Shown piece after piece: positions 53,597 through 61,745 of a stretch of 64,000 nt of DNA (positions are counted from its first letter, which is position 1; every line of letters begins with the position of its first letter). The notes beneath the pieces were generated by a model. That model had not been told where the DNA came from. It did not search any database and worked only from the letters and a program-made list of their open reading frames with translations. Origin of the DNA: Streptomyces venezuelae (GTDB lineage Bacteria; Actinomycetota; Actinomycetes; Streptomycetales; Streptomycetaceae); the NCBI RefSeq assembly GCF_008642355.1, contig NZ_CP029193.1, positions 5,294,001 through 5,358,000 of the forward strand, written 5' to 3'. The translations under genes were made by a program, and so were the position numbers.

Positions 53597-56347
53597 GTGA
53601 GCGAGATACCAGCGAAGGCGACGGAGAGCGACGGTCCGTCGGGCGACGCGACGGCCGAGGACGCGACGGTCGGCGACGAGCCGAACGCTGACGTACCGAA
53701 CGCTGACGCGCCGAGCGCCGAGGTGTCGAACGCCGAGGTGTCGAACGCCGACGTGCCGGCGGTGGACGTGCCGGTCGACGAGACGTGGCAGAGCAACCCA
53801 CCCGGTTCGATCTACGACTACATCAAGGTCGCGTCGTTCTCGATCGGGGCCGACGGCCTCATCGACCAGTGGAGCGTGCGCGCCGAGCGCCTGTTCGGCG
53901 TGGCCGCGCGGGACGCCGTCGGCAAGGACCCCATCGAGGCCTTCGTCCCGCCCGAACTGCGTTCGGGCGGCCACCGCAAGATGGCGGAGATCCTCGACGG
54001 ACGCGAGTGGACGGGCGTGGTGCCCTTCAGGCTGCCCGAGGACGTCCTGACGCCCGGCGGTCCCGACGACCCGCGCACGGGCCGTGAGCGGGGCACGGGC
54101 GGCCTGGAAGGCGTCGCCGAGGTGTACGTGATGCCGACCGTGACCGAGGAGGGCGAGCGGGCCGCGGTCTGCATCGTCGTCGATGTCCGGGTGCTCCGGC
54201 AGATCGAGACCGACCTCGCCGCGTCCCAGGCCATTTTCGGCCAATCTCCCTTCGGCTTCCTGCTGTTCGGCACGGACCTGAAGGTGCAGCGCGCCAACCG
54301 TCGGTTCGCCGCCGTCTTCGGCGGGGGCGTCGAGGACCAGCGGGGCCGCACCGTCCACGACTACCTGCCGCGCCACGAGGCCGACCGCATGGCCGCCGCC
54401 CTCAAGCGTGTCCTCGAGACCGGCGACTCCGTGACGGACATGCAGATCGTGGGACCCGCACCCGGCAGCACCGACCGACGGCACTGGTCGATCAACCTGT
54501 ACCGCGTGCACAGCGGTTCGGGCCGCCCCATCGGCGTCGCCGGCCTCGGCACCGACGTGACCCGCCGGCACGCCGCCGCGCGGGAGGCCGCCCACGCCCG
54601 GCGCAACCTCGCGCTGCTGAACGAGGCCGGGGCCCGCATCGGCAACTCGCTGGACCTGGAGACCACCGCGCGGGAACTGCTCGACGTCGCCGTCCCCGGC
54701 TTCTGCGACCTCGCCTCCGTGGACCTGTACCAAGGCCTCCTCGACGGCGACGAGACGCCGCCGGGGCTCGCCGACGGCAGCGCGGACCTGCGCCGCGTGG
54801 CCTTCGCGAGCGCCGTCGCCGACGCCCCGTTCCCGGACGGCAGCGCGCCCATAGACGTGGGCGCCGTGCACCGGTTCGCCTTCACGTCACCCTGCGCCGA
54901 CGCCCTCCGCGCGGCCCGGCCCCGCCTGGTCACGGGGGCCGACGACGAATCGGCGAGCCGCCTCACCAAGGGCCTCGTCCAGTCGACGCTCGCCGTGCCG
55001 ATGGTCGCCCACGACACCGTGGTCGGCCTCGCCCAGTTCTCCCGTACGAAGGGAAGCGAGCCGTTCGGGGAGCGCGACCGGGCGCTCGCCGTCGAACTGG
55101 CCGCGCGAGCCGCCGTCTGCATCGACAACGCCCGCCTCTACCGCCGCGAGCACGAGCGCGCGCTGATACTGCAACGCTCCCTGCTGCCGCCCGGCGACCC
55201 GGAGGCGTCCGGACTCGACATCGCCTGCCGCTATCTGCCGGGCAACGCCGCCACGGAGGTCGGCGGCGACTGGTTCGACGTCATCGAGCTGCCCGGCCAC
55301 CGCACCGCGCTCGTCGTCGGTGACGTCATGGGACGCGGTCTGCGCGCCGCCGTCGCCATGGGGGAGCTGCGCACCGCCGTCCGCACGCTGGCCCTCCTCG
55401 ACCTGGAACCCGCCGAGGTGCTCTCCGCCCTCGACGAGATCGCCCAGGGCCTCGGCAACCCCGCGGGGCTCCAGCGGGCCACCAGGGGCGCCCGCAAGGC
55501 GGCGGACGCGGACGCGGACCTCAGCGAGGTCTACCTCGCCACGTGCGTGTACGCGGTCTACGACGCCGTCACGCGCCGCTGCACGTTCGCCAACGCGGGC
55601 CACCTCCCGCCCGTCCTCGTCGAGCCGGGCGAATCCGCGCTCATGCTCGACGTACCGCCGGGCATGCCGCTCGGCGTCGGGGGCGAACCCTTCGAGGACG
55701 TCGAGGTCGAAATCCCCGAGGGCGCCCTGCTCGCGCTCTACACCGACGGGCTCGTCGAATCCCGCGACCACCCGCTCGACGAGGGCCTGAACGCGTTCGT
55801 ACGCGCCCTGAACGACGCGCCGACGACCCTGGAGGACGCCTGCGACCACGTCCTGAACACGCTGGACACCCACCACGGGGAGGACGACATCGCCCTCCTG
55901 ATGGCCCGCGTCGAAGGACTGCCCACCGACCACGTCGGTGACTGGACGCTGCCACGCGACCTGAAGTCGGTCGGCCGCGCCCGTGAACTCGCCTGCGACC
56001 AGCTGCGCGACTGGGACCTCGAACGGCTCTGCGACACGGCGGAACTGCTGGTCAGTGAGCTCGTCACCAACGCACTGCGGTACGGCGACGGCGACATCCG
56101 GCTGCGTCTCCTGCTCGACCGGACGCTGGTGTGCGAGGTGTGGGACGCGAGCTTCGTGCAGCCGCGCCGCCGCCGTGCGCGGGACACCGACGAGGGCGGT
56201 CGCGGACTCCAGCTGGTGGGGCTGCTCAGCGCGGCGTGGGGCTCGCGCAGGACACCGCGCGGCAAGACGGTGTGGTTCGAACTGGCGCTGCCGGACGGGG
56301 ACTCGGAGCCGATGGACGCGGCGGAGGCGTTGCTGAGCCTGTTCTGA
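53597..56347 (+). CDS. PAS-GAF-SpoIIE phosphatase with C-terminal HATPase
   Basis: A 916-residue sensor-phosphatase. After a repetitive acidic N-terminus (about 30-60, NADVPNADAPSAEV-like units) come two PAS domains (about 75-200 and 210-330), a GAF domain (about 340-510), a PP2C/SpoIIE phosphatase (about 530-770) with GGDWFDVIEL, GDVMGRGLRAA and GEDDIAL, and a final HATPase_c_2 domain (VSELVTNALRYG, GGRGLQLVG). It would dephosphorylate anti-sigma antagonists in response to a signal. The start is GTG 53597 after GGAGGGG. The upstream frame overlaps the RsbW-like gene and is not used. Confidence 0.92.
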   Translation: MSEIPAKATESDGPSGDATAEDATVGDEPNADVPNADAPSAEVSNAEVSNADVPAVDVPVDETWQSNPPGSIYDYIKVASFSIGADGLIDQWSVRAERLFGVAARDAVGKDPIEAFVPPELRSGGHRKMAEILDGREWTGVVPFRLPEDVLTPGGPDDPRTGRERGTGGLEGVAEVYVMPTVTEEGERAAVCIVVDVRVLRQIETDLAASQAIFGQSPFGFLLFGTDLKVQRANRRFAAVFGGGVEDQRGRTVHDYLPRHEADRMAAALKRVLETGDSVTDMQIVGPAPGSTDRRHWSINLYRVHSGSGRPIGVAGLGTDVTRRHAAAREAAHARRNLALLNEAGARIGNSLDLETTARELLDVAVPGFCDLASVDLYQGLLDGDETPPGLADGSADLRRVAFASAVADAPFPDGSAPIDVGAVHRFAFTSPCADALRAARPRLVTGADDESASRLTKGLVQSTLAVPMVAHDTVVGLAQFSRTKGSEPFGERDRALAVELAARAAVCIDNARLYRREHERALILQRSLLPPGDPEASGLDIACRYLPGNAATEVGGDWFDVIELPGHRTALVVGDVMGRGLRAAVAMGELRTAVRTLALLDLEPAEVLSALDEIAQGLGNPAGLQRATRGARKAADADADLSEVYLATCVYAVYDAVTRRCTFANAGHLPPVLVEPGESALMLDVPPGMPLGVGGEPFEDVEVEIPEGALLALYTDGLVESRDHPLDEGLNAFVRALNDAPTTLEDACDHVLNTLDTHHGEDDIALLMARVEGLPTDHVGDWTLPRDLKSVGRARELACDQLRDWDLERLCDTAELLVSELVTNALRYGDGDIRLRLLLDRTLVCEVWDASFVQPRRRRARDTDEGGRGLQLVGLLSAAWGSRRTPRGKTVWFELALPDGDSEPMDAAEALLSLF

Positions 56348-56373
56348 CACAGGGTCCTTCGGGGGCCGGGGAC

Positions 56374-56640
56374 TCAGGTGGTCGCCTTGAGGGCGGAGAG
56401 ACGGGCGGTGATCTCCGCCTCGTCCCCCAGCGCGTCCAGCTCCTCGAACTGCGCGTCGAGCGAGGACGCGGCCAGCTCCTGCTTGCCGAGGGCCCGTGCC
56501 TCCTCGCGCCGGACCTGCTCCTCGAAGCGGTTCAGCTCGCCGGTCGGGTCCAGGACGTCGATGCTCCGGGCCGCGTCCATCATCTGGTTCTGCGTCTGGG
56601 CGGTCTTCGCGCGGGCCACCGCCTGATCGCGCCGCGATCG
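56374..56640 (-). pseudogene. pspA/IM30 C-terminal fragment
   Basis: The frame reads as the end of a PspA-family membrane-stress protein: ARAKTAQTQNQMMDAARSID, then FEEQVRREEARA and SSLDAQFEELDALGDEAEI. About 150 N-terminal residues are missing. The upstream sequence belongs, out of frame, to the TPM-domain gene, so a deletion removed the pspA start. The fragment has no plausible start of its own except a GTG at 56619. Function is presumably lost. Confidence 0.72.
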
Positions 56641-57407
56641 GCCTCCGCGTCGAGGCGGCGGCCCGCCTCCGTGCAGCGCGCCACGATCTCCTCCAGCATG
56701 CGGCGCCTGGTGGGATCGTCCTCGGGGAAGGCGTCGTCGAGCTCCTGGCGGAGCCGGAACGCCGCCGTCAGCTCCGTCCGGGCGTACGCGAGCGCGTCGG
56801 CGAAGGGCCTGGCCGCGTCCTCGCCGAACTGCGCCGCGGCGAAGCCGAGCTCCTCGGTGCTGGCGCGGACCGCGTCATCGGTCTCCATGAGCAGCAGGCG
56901 GGCCTGCGCGTCGAGGTCGGGGAGCGGGGTCGGTTGTTTGCCGGTGTCGCCCTGCCCCCAGCCGCCGCCGGGGGTCGTGCGGGTGGTGGTGCGCTTCCTG
57001 CGCCGCCTGTACGCGAGGGTGGCGGCGACCCCGGCGGCGCACGCCGCCGCCACGGGGAGGACGAGGTCACCCGTCGCGGAGTCGTCCGCTCCGGACACGT
57101 CTGCGCCCGGGTCCGCCGTGCCCGGCGTGACGGACGGGGTGGGCACGGGGCGCCCGGCGAGCAGCACGTCGTCGAGCCCGAGGCCGTTGCGGTCGGCCGT
57201 GGCGTCCGCCCGGCTCCGCGGGGGACGCCCGGAGAGGTCACGTACGCAGACGACGAAGAGCTGCACGCGCCGGTCGTCGTACAGCCGGTCGAGTGCGACC
57301 GGGGCGTCGGCGGCCGCGGGGGAGGCGCTCAGCGGCGGAAACCAGGCGAGCAGCACGGCCACCGCGACCGCTGCTGCCCGTGCGGCTGTCGACGAGGGCG
57401 GCGTCAC
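56600..57407 (-). pseudogene. TPM-domain membrane protein, truncated by deletion
   Basis: The frame starts with a signal peptide (from GTG 57407: AVAVAVLLAWFPPLSASPAAA), then a shortened TPM domain (ALDRLYDDRRVQLFVVCVRD, ADATADRNGLGLDDVLL), a membrane segment and a coiled coil (TEELGFAAAQFGEDAARPF, RRRMLEEIVARCTEAGRRLD). The full Streptomyces protein, as I know it, is about 680 residues and ends in a Gly-rich tail. Here the middle of the TPM domain and everything after the first coiled coil are missing, and the frame runs into pspA DNA. A secreted short product may still be made, but the protein is probably non-functional. Confidence 0.7.
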
Positions 57408-57809
57408 ATCTGGGAGCGTATGGGGGTGTGGGGGGCTTCGCGACCTGGGGAGGGGTGGCTTTCGGTGGGGGTGGGAGGGGTCGGGAGCGGGTCCGGGCGG
57501 CGCCCGGACGTACCGGGGTGCACGCCTGAGCGCGTTGCGGGGACTGGGCACGGCGCGGCAACTCCGAGACGAGTCGAGTTACGGGGAGATGCCGTGGCGG
57601 TCGGGGGCACCGCCGGGCGTGCCGGGTCTGTCCGCCGACCCTGGGGGCGCGGGCGTGCAGGGTTTCTCCGGAGATCCCGGGGGGCTCCGGGAACTGTGTT
57701 CCGGTCCGTCCCGTTGACGGTTTGCCGAGGTTCGAGGGTTCGAGGGTTCGAGGGTTCGAGGGTTCGAGGTTCGGGATTTCGGGAGTTGGGAGAGGCGGGG
57801 GCTTTGAGC
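57408..57809. other. Intergenic region before the MoxR gene
   Basis: 402 bp without a gene I can support. It is G-rich on the plus strand, has a hairpin (57491-57498 with 57502-57509) and an 8-bp tandem repeat at 57731-57770. Long frames crossing it look like shadows. Confidence 0.5.
57731..57770. repeat. Five tandem copies of an 8-bp unit (TTCGAGGG)
   Basis: Four exact copies of TTCGAGGG and a fifth ending in T lie 40-80 bp before the MoxR start. A partial CGAGG precedes them. The array could vary in length between strains. Confidence 0.85.
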
Positions 57810-59018
57810 GTGGGGGCGACGGGCGGGCAGGGCCCCGGGGGTACCGCGGGGCGGCTTCGGGCGATCAGCGACGAGCTCTCCGACCGCTTCCTCGAGCGCG
57901 CCGACGTCGTGCGGACCCTGCTGGTGACGCTGCTGGCCGGGCAGCACTCCCTCGTGCTCGGCCCGCCGGGAACGGCCAAGTCCGAGCTGGCCAGGGAGCT
58001 CACGGGCCGGATCGACGGCGCGGCGTACTGGGAGATCCTGCTGTCGAAGTTCACCGCGCCGACGCGGATGTTCGGCCCCATCGACGTCGCCGCGCTCGCC
58101 CGGGGCGAGTACCGACAGGTCTACGAAGGCCGCGCCACGACCGCGCACATCGCGTTCATCGACGAGATATTCAAGTGCTCCACGGCGGCGCTGAACGAGA
58201 CGCTGGGCTACCTCAACGAACGGATCTACCACCCGGAGAACGGCGGCGAACCGATCCACTGCCCCCTCATCGGGGCCATCACGGCGAGCAACGAGCTGCC
58301 CACCGGCGAGGATTCGGCCGCGATCTACGACCGGCTCCTCGTACGGATCGAGGTCGGCTACCTCGAAGACCCCTCGAACTTCGCCTCCCTGGTCCGCTCC
58401 GCCGTCAGCCGCCCGACGGCACCGCGGCGGACCACCGTCGAACTGGCCGCGTTGCAGGAGGCCGTGGCGGAGGGCGTCCCCTCCGTAGAGGTCCCCGACG
58501 CGATCGTGGACGCGGTGTGCACGTTGCGGGCCGCCCTGCGCCGCAAGGAACTCGTCGCCTCCGACCGCCGTTGGCGGCAGGCTGTGGGCCTGCTCCAGGC
58601 GTCCGCGTACCTCGACGGACGCCCGGCGGTCGCGGAGACCGACCTGTCGGTGCTCACGCACGTGCTGTGGAACTCGCCGGCCGAGCGGCCGACCGTCGAG
58701 CGCGAGGTACTGCACCTGGTCAACCCCGACGCCAAGGAAGCACTCGACCTGGCCGACACCATCGACGAGTTGGAGGCCCAGCTCGACGCGATGGCCGGGC
58801 AGTCGCGCGAGGCGCTGAGCGACTGGGTCATCAAAAAGGCCCACAACAAGCTCGCCACGGCGGGGCAGCGGCTGGAGAAGCTGCGCGAGGAGGCGGCGAA
58901 CGCCGGGCGCTCCACGTCCGCCATCGACCGTGTCACCGGCCGCCAGCGCGCCGTCCGTGCCCGCGTCCTCACCGAGGCGCTCGGCGTGGACGCGAGCGCG
59001 GTGCAGGCGCGGTTCTGA
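57810..59018 (+). CDS. MoxR-family AAA+ ATPase
   Basis: A 402-residue AAA+ ATPase of the MoxR/RavA group. Walker A is GPPGTAKSELA and Walker B is IAFIDEIFK, followed by the sensor-1 region AITASNELP. A helical C-terminal part (about 290-400) contains a coiled coil. MoxR ATPases act as chaperones with VWA-domain partners, and the next gene is such a protein. The start is GTG 57810; a TTG two codons earlier is possible. An 8-bp tandem repeat lies in its leader. Confidence 0.9.
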   Translation: MGATGGQGPGGTAGRLRAISDELSDRFLERADVVRTLLVTLLAGQHSLVLGPPGTAKSELARELTGRIDGAAYWEILLSKFTAPTRMFGPIDVAALARGEYRQVYEGRATTAHIAFIDEIFKCSTAALNETLGYLNERIYHPENGGEPIHCPLIGAITASNELPTGEDSAAIYDRLLVRIEVGYLEDPSNFASLVRSAVSRPTAPRRTTVELAALQEAVAEGVPSVEVPDAIVDAVCTLRAALRRKELVASDRRWRQAVGLLQASAYLDGRPAVAETDLSVLTHVLWNSPAERPTVEREVLHLVNPDAKEALDLADTIDELEAQLDAMAGQSREALSDWVIKKAHNKLATAGQRLEKLREEAANAGRSTSAIDRVTGRQRAVRARVLTEALGVDASAVQARF

Positions 59019-59040
59019 GCGGGCGCGGGCCGACGGAACC

Positions 59041-60627
59041 ATGGACGAGGCGGCGAGCGGACGCGGCGAGGTGCCCGCACCCGTCCCTGTGACCGGTCCT
59101 GTCACGGGGGCCGATCCCGCCCCGGTACCCGTTCCCGTCTCGGTACCCGTCCCCGTTCCCCTTCCCCTTCCCGAGAGGCACACCGCCGCCGTGGTCGTGG
59201 ACCGGTTCGACCGGCTCACCTGGCGCGACACCTACGAGCAGTCGGCGGCCCTGCGCGAGCTGACCGATGAGCTGAGCGCACGACACGAGTGCGCCGCCGA
59301 CCTCCTGGCCGACGTGTTCCTGGCGGCCTACCAGGCCCGGCCCCGGTTGCGTGAGCGCACGGACATGGCCCTCTCCAGGATGGCCAACCACCAGGTGGTC
59401 GCCTCCCTGATGGAGTCACCGGCCTTCGCCGAGCTGCACCGCGAGACGGTCGGTGACCCCTACGCCGCCGCCATGGCCGTACTCGCACAGGCCACCGCGC
59501 TGCGCCGCCTGCTGGACGACACCCGGGACGCCCAGGAACGGGCTGAGCGGGCGGACAGAACGGAGAGCGCGGCGCAGGAGACCGACGGGGCACCGGACAC
59601 CGAACGTACGGCACACCAGGCCGCCGAGGACGCCGCCCGGGACGCCGCCCAGGCCCTGGGAGCCGCGGCACCCGGCATCCGGACCGTCACGCGCGTCGCG
59701 GGGGCGCGGGCCGCCGAAGCCGTGCGCGAGGAGGCCGCCCTCATGCGGGCATGGGGTGTCGGGGCCGGGGAGTTGGAGCGGATGCCCTTCGACCGGCGTG
59801 CCCGGCTCGCCGAACGGCTGCGCAGCAGCCGCCTCGCCGCGTGGGCGGAGCTGATCGGCCGCTTCCGGCAGATGGCAGACGGGGAGCGCGCCCGCAAGGT
59901 GGAGCACACCTCCGGGGAGCTGATCGGTGTCACGCTCGGCGACGACCTCTCGCGTGTCGTCCCCTCGGAACTCGCCCATCTCGGACTGCCCGCATCACGC
60001 GCGGTGTTCGCCGCCCGCTACGCCGCCGGGCAGCTGATGCTCTACGACAGCGAGGGCGAGCGGACCACCGGGCGGGGCGCCGTCATCGCGTGCGTCGACA
60101 CGTCGCACTCCATGTACGCGGAGGGGCCCGGTGGAGTCACCCGCGAGGCGTGGGCCAAGGCGTGCGCCCTGGCGCTCCTCGACCAGGCACGCCACGGTGG
60201 GCGGGACTTCGTGGGCATCCTGTTCGCCGCCGCCGACAAGCTCCAGGTCTTCCGCTTCCCGGCCGACGAGGCCGCCGACGCCGACCGTGTCGTCGACTTC
60301 GCGGAGACCTTCCTGGGAGGCGGCACCAGCTATCAGAAGCCGTTGTCGGCCGCCCTGGAGCTGCTGGCGGAGGAGTTCGACGCCGCCGCCCGCACGCGCG
60401 GCGACATCGTGATGCTCACGGACGACGAGTGCGACGTGACGGAGGAGTGGATGCGCGGCTGGAACGACGCCAAGCACCGGCTGGGCTTCCGGGTCTTCGG
60501 CCTGGCGGTGGGCGCGCCGCCCGCCGCGGAGGCCGGTTCGGTGCTGGACGCGCTGTGCGACAACCTCCGTGTCGTGGAGGACTTCACCGATGTGCACGCC
60601 GCGGCCGACCTCTTCCGCGTCATCTGA
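59041..60627 (+). CDS. VWA-domain protein (CoxE-like), partner of MoxR
   Basis: A 528-residue protein. After a Pro/Val-rich stretch (about 12-45, VPVPVSVPVPVPLPLP) comes a helical region, a short acidic linker (about 165-200), and a C-terminal von Willebrand A domain from about 340. Its metal-ion site is CVDTSHSMYA, with the second motif GGGTSYQKPL and LTDDECD later. VWA-MoxR pairs assist folding or metal insertion in large complexes, but the client here is unknown. It starts 22 bp after the ATPase gene. Confidence 0.9.
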   Translation: MDEAASGRGEVPAPVPVTGPVTGADPAPVPVPVSVPVPVPLPLPERHTAAVVVDRFDRLTWRDTYEQSAALRELTDELSARHECAADLLADVFLAAYQARPRLRERTDMALSRMANHQVVASLMESPAFAELHRETVGDPYAAAMAVLAQATALRRLLDDTRDAQERAERADRTESAAQETDGAPDTERTAHQAAEDAARDAAQALGAAAPGIRTVTRVAGARAAEAVREEAALMRAWGVGAGELERMPFDRRARLAERLRSSRLAAWAELIGRFRQMADGERARKVEHTSGELIGVTLGDDLSRVVPSELAHLGLPASRAVFAARYAAGQLMLYDSEGERTTGRGAVIACVDTSHSMYAEGPGGVTREAWAKACALALLDQARHGGRDFVGILFAAADKLQVFRFPADEAADADRVVDFAETFLGGGTSYQKPLSAALELLAEEFDAAARTRGDIVMLTDDECDVTEEWMRGWNDAKHRLGFRVFGLAVGAPPAAEAGSVLDALCDNLRVVEDFTDVHAAADLFRVI

Positions 60628-60662
60628 CCCGACCCGGGGCGGGTCGGGGGAGCGCGTACGGT

Positions 60663-60971
60663 GCCTGTGACGGCCGCGACGACGAACTCCTCGACTCACT
60701 GACCGAAGACGCGCTCCACGTGTCACTGACCGAAGGCGCGCTCCACGTGAGCGAACAGGGCTGCGCCTCCTACACGCTGCTGGTGCTGACCGGCCCCGAG
60801 CGCGGCACGATGTGGCAGGACGTCCGCGCGGCAGGGGAGGACGTGGTCCCGTTCGAGTTCCTCGACAGCACGGCCCGGGTCACCTTCGCCGAGCGGTACA
60901 CCCACTGGCAGACCCGCGCGGAACGGGTGGCGTGGCAGACACCCGAGGCAGCGAGGCGGCACCCCGCCCCT
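60663..60971 (+). pseudogene. SUKH (SMI1/KNR4) family C-terminal remnant with tandem duplication
   Basis: The frame reads ASYTLLVLTGPERGTMWQD and later RVTFAERYTHWQTRAERVAW, as in the C-terminus of SMI1/KNR4 immunity-type proteins. No start codon with a ribosome site and no N-terminal half are present. Inside it a 27-bp direct repeat with one mismatch (60696-60722, 60723-60749) duplicates nine residues (SLTEDALHV, SLTEGALHV). It runs towards the converging sdhB end. Confidence 0.6.
60696..60749. repeat. 27-bp tandem duplication
   Basis: Units 60696-60722 and 60723-60749 differ at one base. They keep the reading frame of the SUKH remnant. Confidence 0.9.
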
Positions 60972-61745
60972 CTACTCCGTCCTCCTGCGGATCTTGTTCC
61001 CCAGCCACACCAACGGGTCGTACTTCCGGTCGACGGCCCGTTCCTTCAGCGGGATCAGCGCGTTGTCCGTGATCTTGATGCCCTCCGGGCACACCTCCGT
61101 GCAGCACTTCGTGATGTTGCAGTAGCCGAGCCCGTGCTCGTCCTGCGCCGTGCGCTTGCGGTCGAGGCCGGTCTCCGCTGCCGCGTCCAGCGGATGCATG
61201 TCCAGTTCGGCGACGCGCATCAGGAACCGCGGGCCCGCGAAGGCACCCTTGTTCTCCTCGTGGTCGCGCACCACGTGGCACGTGTCCTGGCACAGGAAAC
61301 ACTCGATGCACTTGCGGAACTCCTGCGGACGGTCCACGTCCGACTGCTGCATGCGGTACTCGCCGGGACCGAGGTCCGCGGGCGGTACAAACGCCGGGAC
61401 CTCGCGCGCCTTCGTGTAGTTGAAGCCGACGTCCGTCACCAGGTCGCGCACCACGGGGAACGCGCGCAGCGGCGTCACCGTGATGACCTCGTCGCGGTCG
61501 AAGACCGACATCCGCGTCATGCACATCAGGCGGGGGCGCCCGTTGATCTCGGCCGAGCACGAACCGCACTTGCCCGCCTTGCAGTTCCAGCGCACCGCGA
61601 GGTCGGGGGCCTGCGTGGCCTGGAGGCGGTGGATGATGTCGAGGACGACCTCCCCCTCGTTGACCTCGATCTTGAAGTCCTCCAGGTCCCCGCCGCTCAG
61701 GTCCCCGCGCCAGACCTTGAATCGCGCGTCGTACGACGAACTCAT
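60972..61745 (-). CDS. sdhB: Succinate dehydrogenase/fumarate reductase iron-sulfur subunit
   Basis: A 257-residue electron-transfer subunit. The [2Fe-2S] cysteines are in CKAGKCGSCSAEINGRPRLMC, read from about residue 55, and the [4Fe-4S]/[3Fe-4S] cysteines in CIECFLCQDTCHV and CNITKCCTEVCPEG. It passes electrons from SdhA to the membrane subunit. It overlaps sdhA by 4 bp. The type with this layout is the actinobacterial SdhA-SdhB with a single-type membrane anchor. Confidence 0.96.
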   Translation of the reverse strand: MSSSYDARFKVWRGDLSGGDLEDFKIEVNEGEVVLDIIHRLQATQAPDLAVRWNCKAGKCGSCSAEINGRPRLMCMTRMSVFDRDEVITVTPLRAFPVVRDLVTDVGFNYTKAREVPAFVPPADLGPGEYRMQQSDVDRPQEFRKCIECFLCQDTCHVVRDHEENKGAFAGPRFLMRVAELDMHPLDAAAETGLDRKRTAQDEHGLGYCNITKCCTEVCPEGIKITDNALIPLKERAVDRKYDPLVWLGNKIRRRTE

